The position numbers and the translations under genes are program-made. Shown here one piece after another: positions 34,138 through 42,388 of a stretch of 64,000 bases of DNA (positions are counted from its first letter, which is position 1; every line of letters begins with the position of its first letter). The notes beneath the pieces are model-generated. The model was not told where the DNA came from, made no database searches, and saw nothing but the letters and a program-made list of their open reading frames with translations. Source of the DNA: Gluconobacter potus (GTDB taxonomy: Bacteria > Pseudomonadota > Alphaproteobacteria > Acetobacterales > Acetobacteraceae); contig NZ_JABCQF010000001.1 of the NCBI RefSeq assembly GCF_015244705.1, positions 620,001 to 684,000 on the forward strand, read 5' to 3'.

Positions 34138-35985
34138 ATGTATCTTACTCGCCGCTCTGCCTTTGCTTTGGGCTTTTTTTCTTTTGGTCATCACCTGATC
34201 AAGCCTGTCTGTGCGGCGGAGGGCCGGGAGCTATGTCCAGACGGGCAAGCGCATAGCTTTACGCTTCATCCAGAAGGTTTTCGTCTGGATGGAGTACCAA
34301 TGCAGATTCGATCAGGTGAAATGCATCCTGCGCGTATTCCGCGAGAAGAGTGGTCAGCCCGCATCGCAATGGCAAAGTCCATGGGCCTGAATACAATCAG
34401 TATTTATGTGATCTGGAATATTCTTGAGCGTTCACCCGGCCATTTTGACTTTCACACCGACAGATGTAATTTCCCGGCCTTCATACAACTCTGCCAGGAT
34501 GCTGGTCTTTGGGTTTTCCTTCGTCCCGGTCCCTATATCTGCGGGGAGTGGGACCTGGGTGGTCTCCCGGCTTATCTTCTTTTTGATGAAGATATCCCGT
34601 TACGAACGCGCGATCCGCGCTTTCTGAAAGCCAGCCAACGCTATATCACAGCGATCGCCTCTTCTATCAGACCGTATATGGCTGTGAATGGTGGCCCTAT
34701 CATCATGATACAGGTTGAAAATGAATATGCGTCTTTCGGAAACGATAGGACATATATGGCCTGGATCAGGGAGGCGTGGCTTCAGGCCGGTATTTCCGGC
34801 CCGTTCTCAACGGCAGATGGCCTGCCCCAACTTACTGAAAAACGTACCGCCTTGTCTGGATGTGCCATTGGTCTGGATGGAGAAGACGACATTTCAGGAG
34901 TAAAGAATATTAGTGCACAGGATCCCGCCTGGATCAGTGAAGCCTATCCTGGATGGCTGACGCACTGGGGAGAAAACGACCTGGCACGTGTGGAATTCAC
35001 CAAAGACTTTTCTGCAATAGTGGCGAAGGGTCTGTCATTCAATCTGTACGTTGTACATGGTGGAACTAATTTCGGCTTTGGAGCAGGCGCCAATGCCCAT
35101 CGGGATGGTTCGGGATTCCAGCCGGTCATTACAAGTTACGACTATGATGCGCCTATTGATGAAGCTGGACGTCCGACGAAGAAGTATTACACTTTCCGCA
35201 ATCTTCTGATCAGCGCTGGGGTTTGCAAGGATCTGACAGTTCCTGAACTTCCTCCCATGACAGAATTCAAACCTGTAAAGGCGTATCGTGCCGGATCTTT
35301 GTGGGAAGGCCCGGGTATAGCAGTAGTCTGCGAGAACCCCGTTTCGATGGAGAGAGCCCTTCATCAGGGGCAGGGGATGGCACTTTACCAGACCACTATT
35401 CCTGCCGGGATGAGCGGAATGCTTGAATTGCCGGCTGTACATGATTACGCACGGTTTTTTCTGGATGGAGCAGATATTGGGACGGTTTCACGCACAAATC
35501 CACGCAAAGCTAGCTTCGTAATTTCAGAAGCCGAAAGGCCGAGGCAACTTGATATCCTCATCGATACGTTCGGCCATATTGGCTATGGAGCTGCCCTCGG
35601 TGACCGAAAAGGTCTGGAAGGGCAGGTGTCCCTCGGCGGAAAGCCGTTACGAAACTGGATCATAACGGGTTTCCCTCTGGACGATAGTCATGTTTCAGCC
35701 CTGCGCGCGTTGCCGGATCAAACCACCCGCTACGGTTTTCTTTTCAAAGCTTATTTTGATCGTCCTTCTACGGGCGGGGTTTATATCGATATGAGTGCCT
35801 GGAAGAAGGGATATGTGTGGGTCAATGGCCATGCACTTGGGCGCTTTTGGGAGATGGGTCCGCAGTATCGCCTATTTTGCCCAGCATCCTGGATGCGTTC
35901 CTCGGGGAACGAGGTGCTAATTCTCGATTATCATCAGGAAAACCCTGCCAGTGTTAGGGGGTATAAGACCCTGACCGGCCTTTAG
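34138..35985 (+). CDS. GH35 beta-galactosidase, exported
   Basis: 615 residues with a Tat-like N terminus (TRRSAFALGFFSFG, then VCAAEG). GH35 signatures: IRSGEMHPARIPREEW, LRPGPYICGEWDLGGLPAYL, acid/base Glu in MIQVENEYASFG, nucleophile Glu in ISEAYPGWLTHWGE, and VHGGTNFGFGAGAN. C-terminal jelly-roll domains finish with KKGYVWVNGHALGRFWEMGPQ. Releases terminal beta-galactose (often beta-1,3 in this family) from glycans in the periplasm. Last gene of the receptor-glycosidase operon; IS debris follows directly. Confidence 0.93.
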   Translation: MYLTRRSAFALGFFSFGHHLIKPVCAAEGRELCPDGQAHSFTLHPEGFRLDGVPMQIRSGEMHPARIPREEWSARIAMAKSMGLNTISIYVIWNILERSPGHFDFHTDRCNFPAFIQLCQDAGLWVFLRPGPYICGEWDLGGLPAYLLFDEDIPLRTRDPRFLKASQRYITAIASSIRPYMAVNGGPIIMIQVENEYASFGNDRTYMAWIREAWLQAGISGPFSTADGLPQLTEKRTALSGCAIGLDGEDDISGVKNISAQDPAWISEAYPGWLTHWGENDLARVEFTKDFSAIVAKGLSFNLYVVHGGTNFGFGAGANAHRDGSGFQPVITSYDYDAPIDEAGRPTKKYYTFRNLLISAGVCKDLTVPELPPMTEFKPVKAYRAGSLWEGPGIAVVCENPVSMERALHQGQGMALYQTTIPAGMSGMLELPAVHDYARFFLDGADIGTVSRTNPRKASFVISEAERPRQLDILIDTFGHIGYGAALGDRKGLEGQVSLGGKPLRNWIITGFPLDDSHVSALRALPDQTTRYGFLFKAYFDRPSTGGVYIDMSAWKKGYVWVNGHALGRFWEMGPQYRLFCPASWMRSSGNEVLILDYHQENPASVRGYKTLTGL

Positions 35986-36040
35986 GCGACATGGATGAAT
36001 CGGTTGACGCAGGGCGAAAGGGTTAGTTCAAGGCTTCCTT

Positions 36041-36230
36041 TTGGAGGCAGGGTTGTGGCGAGGCGATCTGAGTGAAGCGGAGTGGCGTGTTTTAAAGGCC
36101 TTGCTGCCGATTGAGGCGGCGAACCGGGGACGTGGCCGTCGTCCGGAACGTAATCGCTCAATTATTAACGGCATACTCTGGCGCCTCTACTGCGGCGCGC
36201 CGCGGCATGATGTTCCGCCACGACTTCGAC
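36041..36230 (+). mobile_element. IS5-family (IS427-like) transposase N-terminal fragment
   Basis: Reads LSEAEWRVLKALLPIE, RGRRPERNRSIINGILWRL and GAPRHDVPPR, the N-terminal third of an IS5-family orfA, then departs from the family at about 36225 where a second, opposite IS fragment joins. Confidence 0.75.
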
Positions 36231-36239
36231 CAAAGCCCT

Positions 36240-36420
36240 CCTTATGTGTCCCCCCGGGCAACCGACACGCAGGACATAAAGCATTCCGTTGAGAAACAGA
36301 CGGTTATCCTGTGCCGGGCGTAACCAACGGCCACGTTCAGGTGGTGGCAGGCCGCCAATGATCGCCCATTCCTCGTCCCTCACGTCGCTACGCATCTACG
36401 GGTCTCCGCAAAGACCAGCT
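36240..36420 (-). mobile_element. IS5-family (IS1031-like) transposase N-terminal fragment
   Basis: On the minus strand from the ATG at 36395: MRSDVRDEEWAIIGGLPPPE, PAQDNRLFLNGMLYVLRVGC, then the frame is lost. A GGTCT...AAGACC end lies just outside at 36406-36422. It is joined head to head with the plus-strand fragment and has cut the integrase gene. Confidence 0.75.
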
Positions 36421-36861
36421 TTGAATCACATCTCCAACAACCTGAAAAGGTCTTTTGTAAACAGAACCTAACCAAAACTGGTCTTGACGATTCTTGGTCG
36501 CCTTAAGCTCTCCAAGACGTCGAAGGCTGCGAATGAAAAGCTCGGTGAATGAAGTCGGTTGTTTCGCCAGCTCGTCAGCGTGGTCCTGCAAGAACTGCCG
36601 GAGTTCCGACAATGGTCGCTTGTCGTTCTTCACGCCAGTAATGAGTTCAAGGGCCTGGCGTCTGATGCTCATAAATATCCCGTCCAGTGATGCGGCCATT
36701 CCCAGCGCGCGGGCTTGGGCGGTGGATTTATCGCTGGTGCGGAGCGAACGGACAAGATGCTCACCCAAGATGGGTCGGATGTCGGACGGGATACGGATTT
36801 TCAGATACCAACCGGAGCCCCGGCGGGTCATGTAAGGCGTTGCCACGCAATGTCTTCCCAT
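36388..36861 (-). pseudogene. truncated tyrosine integrase (N-terminal part)
   Basis: 157 residues in an uninterrupted frame; the more likely start is the ATG at 36831 (MTRRGSGWYLKIRIPSDIRP). The opening strand pattern, LVRSLRTSDKSTAQARAL and an alpha-helical stretch match the arm- and core-binding N terminus of phage/island integrases with a DUF6538-like start. The catalytic domain (R...HxxR...Y) is missing, replaced by an IS5 fragment. It reads away from the 3' end of tRNA-Glu 67 bases off, the normal position for an integrase of an element inserted in that tRNA. Confidence 0.75.
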
Positions 36862-36927
36862 GTGTCACGGTTATGTGCCACACGCCGAAACCTGCATAAA
36901 AATTGTATGAAAAATTAATTAAAGCCA

Positions 36928-37003
36928 TGGCGTCCCATAGGGGATTCGAACCCCTGTTGCCGCCGTGAGAGGGCGGTGTCCTAGGCCTCTAGACGAATGG
37001 GAC
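36928..37003 (-). tRNA. tRNA-Glu (CUC)
   Basis: 76 bases including an encoded CCA. Acceptor GTCCCAT pairs with ATGGGAC, anticodon stem CCGCC/GGCGG encloses CTCTCAC giving anticodon CUC, and the T arm has GGTTCGAATCC. Probable old attachment site for the island to its left. Confidence 0.95.
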
Positions 37004-37051
37004 GAGGCGAGGGGCTTGATAGTCGGCCCTTCGGGTCTTGGCAAGTGTTAT

Positions 37052-37420
37052 TTAGGAAGTTTTTTGTGTCAGCAGGGGGCCGAGGGCGGCGCCGCCGAAC
37101 AGATGGACGTGAAAGTGGGGGACTTCCTGCCCAGAATTGGGGCCGGAATTGCTGATGAGACGGAAACCTTCGCGGGTGAGGCCCTGCTCTTTGGCAATTT
37201 TCGAGACAGCGCGCCAGAAGCCCGTGATTTCGTCGGGAGAAGCTGTTGCGCCGAAATCAGCGATGGAGACGTAGGGTCCCTTGGGGATGACCAGAACGTG
37301 GAGCGGGGCCTGTGGGGCAATGTCGTGGAAGGCGAGTGCGAAGTCGTCTTCATAGATTGTTCGGGCCGGGATTTCCTTGCGCAGGATGCGGGCGAAGATG
37401 TTGCCGGGATCGTAGGTCAT
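37052..37420 (-). CDS. HIT-family hydrolase
   Basis: 122 residues from the ATG at 37420 (MTYDPGNIFARILRKEIPA). Carries the histidine triad HFHVHLFGG near the C terminus and the DFALAFHDIAPQAPLHVLVIPK segment. Such proteins hydrolyse nucleoside phosphoramidates or dinucleotides. It is the last gene of the his cluster, 14 bases after hisE, a common neighbour in Alphaproteobacteria. Confidence 0.93.
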   Translation of the reverse strand: MTYDPGNIFARILRKEIPARTIYEDDFALAFHDIAPQAPLHVLVIPKGPYVSIADFGATASPDEITGFWRAVSKIAKEQGLTREGFRLISNSGPNSGQEVPHFHVHLFGGAALGPLLTQKTS

Positions 37421-37434
37421 GGTCTGCTTCCTGT

Positions 37435-37836
37435 TCAGCCGAGCTTTTCCTTGGGGCGTGCAGCCTTCTCGGCAATGCCACTCGTGCCTTCGCGGCGCTT
37501 GAGCTCCGTCCAGACGTCTTCGGGAGAGACGCCGGCGTCCACCCACATGACGATCAGGTGGTACAGCACGTCTGCGCTTTCCCCGATCAGTTCCTTGCGG
37601 TTGCCGTTGACGGCTTCGATCAAGCATTCGACCGCTTCCTCGCCGAATTTCTGGGCGATCTTGTTGCGGCCACGAGCCATCAGACGTGCGGAATGGCTGA
37701 GGGACGGGTCAGTGCCACGGCGGGACTGGACCGTGTCATACAGGCGCTGGAGAACCAGTTCCTGCTGAAGGTCGGACTTCTTGTCGTCCTGCTGCTTCGA
37801 AGGCTTCGGGGCCGGTTTGGTAGCGGGTTTTCCCAT
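37435..37836 (-). CDS. hisE: phosphoribosyl-ATP pyrophosphatase
   Basis: 133 residues from the ATG at 37836 with GGAGAG 7 bases upstream. A Lys/Pro-rich leader precedes the core: [20 protein letters not shown], then [17 protein letters not shown], the all-alpha NTP-pyrophosphohydrolase motif. Second step of histidine synthesis. Only 4 bases separate it from hisF. Confidence 0.93.
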   Translation of the reverse strand: MGKPATKPAPKPSKQQDDKKSDLQQELVLQRLYDTVQSRRGTDPSLSHSARLMARGRNKIAQKFGEEAVECLIEAVNGNRKELIGESADVLYHLIVMWVDAGVSPEDVWTELKRREGTSGIAEKAARPKEKLG

Positions 37837-37840
37837 GGTC

Positions 37841-38602
37841 TTACTCTCCAAGCCTGACCGGCAGTCCGGCCTTGTTCAGCGCGTTCTTGACTTCATCGAT
37901 ACGGAACTGGCCGAAGTGGAACACACTTGCCGCCAGAAGGCCACTTGCGCCGACTTCCGCGCCTTCCACGAAATGCTGCAGTTCGCCCACACCTCCCGAG
38001 GCCACGACAGGTACCGTAACAGCGCCACAGACTGCGCGCAGCAGATCCAGATCAAAGCCTGCACGCGTGCCGTCGCGGTCCATGCTGGTCAGCAGGATTT
38101 CGCCCGCTCCCAGATCCTGCATTTTCCGTGCCCATTCCACGACGTCCAGACCCGTGGGCTCGCGGCCGCCCTTGGCATAGACTTCCCAGCCGCCCTTGCC
38201 GTCGGAACGGGCATCAATGGCGACAACGATGCACTGGCTGCCAAAGCGTTCGGACGCTTCGCGGATCAGGCTGGGGTTTTTGATGGCGGCGGAATTGACG
38301 GCGCATTTGTCCGCACCGGCCAGAAGCAGGCGGCGCATGTCTTCGCAGGTGCGGACACCGCCGCCGACAGTCAGAGGCAGGCAGATGGCTTCGGCCGTGC
38401 GGCGGACGACATCGAGGATGGTGTCGCGGTTTTCGACACTGGCCGTGATGTCGAGAAAGGTGAGTTCATCGGCACCGGCGGCGTCATAAAGCTTGGCCTG
38501 CTCGACCGGATCGCCAGCATCGCGCAGGGAGACGAAGTTCACTCCTTTGACGACGCGGCCATCCTTGACGTCCAGACAGGGAATAACGCGGAGTTTCAGC
38601 AT
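37841..38602 (-). CDS. hisF: imidazole glycerol phosphate synthase, cyclase subunit
   Basis: 253 residues, a complete TIM barrel. [19 protein letters not shown] with catalytic Asp, [24 protein letters not shown] with the second Asp, and [12 protein letters not shown]. Uses ammonia from HisH to form IGP and AICAR. Overlaps the hisA fusion gene by a few bases. Confidence 0.97.
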   Translation of the reverse strand: MLKLRVIPCLDVKDGRVVKGVNFVSLRDAGDPVEQAKLYDAAGADELTFLDITASVENRDTILDVVRRTAEAICLPLTVGGGVRTCEDMRRLLLAGADKCAVNSAAIKNPSLIREASERFGSQCIVVAIDARSDGKGGWEVYAKGGREPTGLDVVEWARKMQDLGAGEILLTSMDRDGTRAGFDLDLLRAVCGAVTVPVVASGGVGELQHFVEGAEVGASGLLAASVFHFGQFRIDEVKNALNKAGLPVRLGE

Positions 38603-39954
38603 GAGCCGAGGACGTCCAGAGCGTCTTTGAGCTTGATACGGCCATCATACAGGGCACGGCCGACGATGGCGCCGGAAATGCCCGGAACGTCGCGAGCGAC
38701 ATCGCGAAGGGCCTTGAGATGCTCCAGACTGCCCACGCCACCGCTGGCAATGACAGGGATAGAAAGACGACGGGCCATGTCCGCAGTCTGTTCAAGGTCC
38801 AGTCCGGCCAGCATGCCGTCCCGGGTGATTTCGGTGAAGATCACGGCCGCAACACCGGCATCTTCCATGCGCAGGGCGAGATCGTTGGCTTCGAGTTCGG
38901 ACACTTCGGCCCAGCCTTCCGTCGCGACACGCCCCTGTCGGGCGTCAATACCGGCGACGATCCGACCCGGGAAGGCGCGGGCGGCCTGACGGACCAGTTC
39001 GGGGTCCTTGACTGCCACAGAGCCGAGAATGACGCGTGAGACGCCAGCTTCAAGCCAGCGTTCAATGGCGGCCATGTCCCGGATGCCACCACCGAGCTGC
39101 ACGGGCAGGTTCGTGGCTTTCACGATGGATTCAATGGCCGGAATGTTGGTGGAACGACCGGCAAAGGCGCCGTTCAGGTCCACGACATGCAGGTGACGGC
39201 AGCCGGCTTCCGCGAACAGCTTGGCCTGTGCACCGGGATCATCGGAATAATGGGTGGCATCTTCCATTTCCCCACGACGCAGACGGACGCAAGCGCCGTC
39301 CTTGAGGTCGATTGCCGGGTAGAGCGTCAGGCCATGTGCCGGCGCGTTGGCTTTCGGTTCAGGAGCCGTGCTTGAAGCCGAGCCGCTGGCGTCAGGCATG
39401 GCGATGTTGGACTGCCAGCGGGCGGCCTCATTCTCGTTTGCCAGAAGTTTCGAGAGAAAAAGTCCGCGCACCGTCTGCCCTCCGATCCGTGCATAATAGG
39501 GATGGGTCCCCCAGTGTTCGAATTCGAACGACCGGAACAGCCCGATAGCGGCGACATGCGTTTCGCGGATGTCGCAGTTTACAACCTTGCAGCCAATGGC
39601 CTTCGCGCCCTTGAGCATGGCTTCCAGCAGCGCGCGTCCCAGACCGCGGCCACGGGCATAGGGGGCCACGAAAAAGCCGGTCAGATTGGCGGTGGCGGCA
39701 TGGGCTTCATAACTCGCCGGGGGACGCACGAGCTGCCCCGCGCCGCAGATCACGCCGTTCTCACGCACCACATAGAAGCTACGCTCCGGCACCAGCAGCA
39801 GGCCTTCGAAATAGCGGGCCAGAGCCTGATGGCCGGGAGGCTGGAGCCAGCCGAAGCCGCCGCCGTCCAGAATGCCGGCGGACGTGGCTTCGATCAGCGC
39901 GTCCAGATCTTCGGGCGGAAGCGGCGAGACGACGCGTTCACAGGTGATGGTCAT
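38596..39954 (-). CDS. hisA: GNAT acetyltransferase-HisA fusion protein
   Basis: 452 residues from the ATG at 39954, which overlaps the hisH TGA (ATGA). Residues 1-172 form a GNAT domain (acetyl-CoA loop [23 protein letters not shown] strand before it). About 35 residues of Ser/Ala/Pro-rich linker follow, then a full HisA barrel at about 209-452 ([52 protein letters not shown]). HisA isomerises ProFAR to PRFAR. HisA is normally about 245 residues, so the fused acetyltransferase is unusual. An internal ATG at 39399 before the HisA part could allow a separate product but has no evident Shine-Dalgarno site. Confidence 0.93.
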   Translation of the reverse strand: MTITCERVVSPLPPEDLDALIEATSAGILDGGGFGWLQPPGHQALARYFEGLLLVPERSFYVVRENGVICGAGQLVRPPASYEAHAATANLTGFFVAPYARGRGLGRALLEAMLKGAKAIGCKVVNCDIRETHVAAIGLFRSFEFEHWGTHPYYARIGGQTVRGLFLSKLLANENEAARWQSNIAMPDASGSASSTAPEPKANAPAHGLTLYPAIDLKDGACVRLRRGEMEDATHYSDDPGAQAKLFAEAGCRHLHVVDLNGAFAGRSTNIPAIESIVKATNLPVQLGGGIRDMAAIERWLEAGVSRVILGSVAVKDPELVRQAARAFPGRIVAGIDARQGRVATEGWAEVSELEANDLALRMEDAGVAAVIFTEITRDGMLAGLDLEQTADMARRLSIPVIASGGVGSLEHLKALRDVARDVPGISGAIVGRALYDGRIKLKDALDVLGSC

Positions 39955-40589
39955 GAGGTCCACCGCAGGAAATTGCCGAGGATCGTCAGGCCGACATCCT
40001 GGCTCTTTTCAACGTGGAACTGCGTGCCGCAGCGGTTGCCGCGTGCGACGATGGCCGGAACCTGCGTGCCATATTGCGCGGTTGCGACCAGATCGCTGTC
40101 CGCACCGTCATGCAGCGCATAGGAATGGACGAAATAGCCGTGATTGCCGGGTGTGAGGCCATCCGTCAGCAGATGCGCACCGGGCGTGAAGTCGAGTGTG
40201 TTCCAGCCCATGTGCGGCAGGCGCAGGCCGGCACTGGCGGCTTCGTCCATGCGGCGGATATTGCCCGAAATCCAGCCCAGACCCTCAGTGCGGCCATGTT
40301 CGAGACCGTATTCGCACATAAGCTGCATGCCGACGCAGATGCCGAGAAACGGTGTGCCATTGGCAGTGGCGGTTTCGAGCATGTTGCGCAGTTCGGGGCC
40401 AAGGCCTTGTGCGCAGTCGGCGAAAGCGCCCTGTCCGGGGAGGATCAGGCGGTCGGCATTCAGGATGTCGGTCGCGTCGCGGGAGATGACGACGTCGGCT
40501 TCAATCCCCTTGCGGGTAGCGGCCTTGCGGGCTGCCTGTGCGGCCGAGGCGAGATTGCCGCCATTGTAGTCAATTACGACGACGCGCAT
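39951..40589 (-). CDS. hisH: imidazole glycerol phosphate synthase, glutaminase subunit
   Basis: 212 residues from the ATG at 40589. Class I amidotransferase: MRVVVIDYNGGNLASAAQ, nucleophile Cys in FLGICVGMQLMCEYG, GWNTLDF and FHVEKSQ with the catalytic His-Glu. Supplies ammonia to HisF. Overlaps the upstream DUF2628 gene by 16 bases. Confidence 0.96.
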   Translation of the reverse strand: MRVVVIDYNGGNLASAAQAARKAATRKGIEADVVISRDATDILNADRLILPGQGAFADCAQGLGPELRNMLETATANGTPFLGICVGMQLMCEYGLEHGRTEGLGWISGNIRRMDEAASAGLRLPHMGWNTLDFTPGAHLLTDGLTPGNHGYFVHSYALHDGADSDLVATAQYGTQVPAIVARGNRCGTQFHVEKSQDVGLTILGNFLRWTS

Positions 40590-40978
40590 GGAAACTCCGG
40601 AGATGTGCTGCCGTAAGGGGCGGCGTAGTGCTGCTGGTCCATCCAGCGCAGGAGAGCGATGTCCCGGCTGGGGGCTGCGATCGGCGTGCCGGTAACGCGG
40701 CCGTTCAGTCGCTGTTCCCACAGGCGGATCTCAGCCGTGAAGCTGGCAAGAACGGCATGGATGGCTACAATCAGGTCAAGCCGGGACCAGAAACCCATGA
40801 AAATATGCAGCGTGATCATGGTGGCGGCTGCGGCCAGCAGGGCGGAGATCCATGCGCCGTAGGTCAGAAGGCCAAACCAGCCAAAGAACAGGACGCGCCA
40901 TGAAAATCCGTCCTGCACCATAACGGGCATCTGCGGTTCCGCGGCGTCCGGTTTCGTGCAGGGAATATAAAGCTTCAC
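40574..40978 (-). CDS. small membrane protein, DUF2628-like
   Basis: 134 residues from a GTG start that overlaps the hisB stop (GTGA at 40975-40978). PVMVQDGFSWRVLFFGWFGLL followed by two hydrophobic helices and LRWMDQQHYAAP resembles the DUF2628 family of unknown function, often found inside his clusters of Alphaproteobacteria. It is translationally coupled on both sides, which argues for co-expression, but its role is not known. Confidence 0.75.
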   Translation of the reverse strand: MKLYIPCTKPDAAEPQMPVMVQDGFSWRVLFFGWFGLLTYGAWISALLAAAATMITLHIFMGFWSRLDLIVAIHAVLASFTAEIRLWEQRLNGRVTGTPIAAPSRDIALLRWMDQQHYAAPYGSTSPEFPCASS

Positions 40979-41571
40979 AGCACGCCTTTGGTGGAGGGGA
41001 TGGCACCAGCCGAGCGGGGATCGTGCGAAACAGCGACCTTCAGGGCGCGGGCAACGGCCTTGAAGCCGCTTTCGGCGATGTGGTGAGCGTTGGTGCCGGC
41101 TTTGCAGGTCAGGTGCAGGGCGATATGGGCGGACATGGCGAAGGCGCGGAAGAACTCTTCGAACAGTTCCGTGTCCATCGTGCCGATCTTCTCGCGCGGA
41201 AAGACGACGTTCCAGGCAAGGTAGGGTCGGCCGGAAATATCAACGACCGCCTCACACAGGGCTTCGTCCAGCGGCACGAGGGCATGGCCGAAACGCTCGA
41301 TACCACGCTTGTCGCCAATGGCCTGACGGAAGGCCTGCCCGAAGACGATGCCGACATCCTCGACCGTATGATGGCCATCAATATGCAGGTCGCCCTTGGC
41401 TTTCAGCTCAAGGTCAAAACCACCATGCCTGGCGAGTGCCGTTAGCATGTGGTCGAAGAAACCGATGCCGCTGTCCACGTCGGAGCGGCCCTGGCCGTCG
41501 AGTGTGAGGGCAAGGGTGATGTCGGTTTCGCTGGTGGCGCGATGCAGGCGGGCGTGGCGGCTTTCGTTCAT
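40975..41571 (-). CDS. hisB: imidazoleglycerol-phosphate dehydratase
   Basis: 198 residues, the monofunctional length. GIGFFDHMLTALARHGGFD and DGHHTVEDVGIVFGQA, with the repeat half FFRAFAMSAHIALHL and NAHHIAESGFKAVARAL, give the manganese-binding His/Glu sites. First gene of the his cluster here; the longer upstream frame is not part of the protein. Confidence 0.96.
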   Translation of the reverse strand: MNESRHARLHRATSETDITLALTLDGQGRSDVDSGIGFFDHMLTALARHGGFDLELKAKGDLHIDGHHTVEDVGIVFGQAFRQAIGDKRGIERFGHALVPLDEALCEAVVDISGRPYLAWNVVFPREKIGTMDTELFEEFFRAFAMSAHIALHLTCKAGTNAHHIAESGFKAVARALKVAVSHDPRSAGAIPSTKGVL

Positions 41572-41781
41572 GTTCTTCCTGCTACACCAGCACGACGCGG
41601 ATTTCCACGCTGTCTGGCAAAGATGTCTGCAAAATACGTTGGCAGACAGGGAGAAAATCCGGGATGGAGAGGATGCCGAACCATATCGACCGGCATGAGG
41701 GAGCGTCACTATTCCTTGAGAATGGCGGAGTCTGGAAATTGCCCTTGGCGGAGAGAGGAGATCGGGCCATATTTCCTGATT

Positions 41782-42384
41782 ATGGCACATCATCATTCCC
41801 CCCTCGACGTCCTTCTCTCCCGCGCTTCGACGGACCATCTCGTCGAGCCCCCGCCGAAGGGGGATGAGCTCCGAACCATCCTGTCCGCTGGCCTGCGGGC
41901 TCCGGATCACGGCAAGATGCGCCCCTGGCGCTATACGGTGATCAAGGGGAAGCACCGCGAGGCGTTTGCCGATCTCGTGGTGGAAGCGATGGGTCGGCAG
42001 GAGCCTGACGCGCCAGAAGCCAAGAAGACCAAGCGCCATCACCGCTTTGCCAACATGCCGATGATCATTGCTCTGGGCATGCATCTGCAGCCGGAGGGGA
42101 AGATCCCGGTGATCGAGCAGGAAATGGCTGTGGCGGCAGGGGCGATGAACGTCCTGAACGCGCTGCATGCTGCCGGATTCGGCGGCATGTGGGTAACGGG
42201 GCCGTTCTGTGAGGACCGCGTGCTTCTTGAGGCGCTGGGTCTGCCCGAGCCGCATCGTCTGGCCGGTTTCCTGTTCGTCGGAACGCCTGCCAAGCATTCG
42301 GACGAGCGCAAGCGGCCCGAGATCGATGATTACATGGCCGTCTGGAAAGGGGATGCCATCACGTTCGCCGCGGACGCCGGTTGA
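41782..42384 (+). CDS. nitroreductase-family protein (YdjA-like)
   Basis: 200 residues. GLRAPDHGKMRPWRYTVI is the FMN-binding signature of the short nitroreductases such as YdjA, and AAGFGGMWVTGPF and VGTPAK follow. Probably an NAD(P)H-dependent FMN reductase of nitro compounds or quinones. No clear ribosome site precedes the ATG at 41782; an ATG at 41722 is an alternative. Ends 4 bases before the hydroxylase gene. Confidence 0.85.
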   Translation: MAHHHSPLDVLLSRASTDHLVEPPPKGDELRTILSAGLRAPDHGKMRPWRYTVIKGKHREAFADLVVEAMGRQEPDAPEAKKTKRHHRFANMPMIIALGMHLQPEGKIPVIEQEMAVAAGAMNVLNALHAAGFGGMWVTGPFCEDRVLLEALGLPEPHRLAGFLFVGTPAKHSDERKRPEIDDYMAVWKGDAITFAADAG

Positions 42385-42388
42385 GCTG

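Noticed and set aside
36388-36861. Complete prophage at tRNA-Glu
   Set aside because: Only an N-terminal integrase fragment is present; no phage structural, lysis or replication genes are seen.
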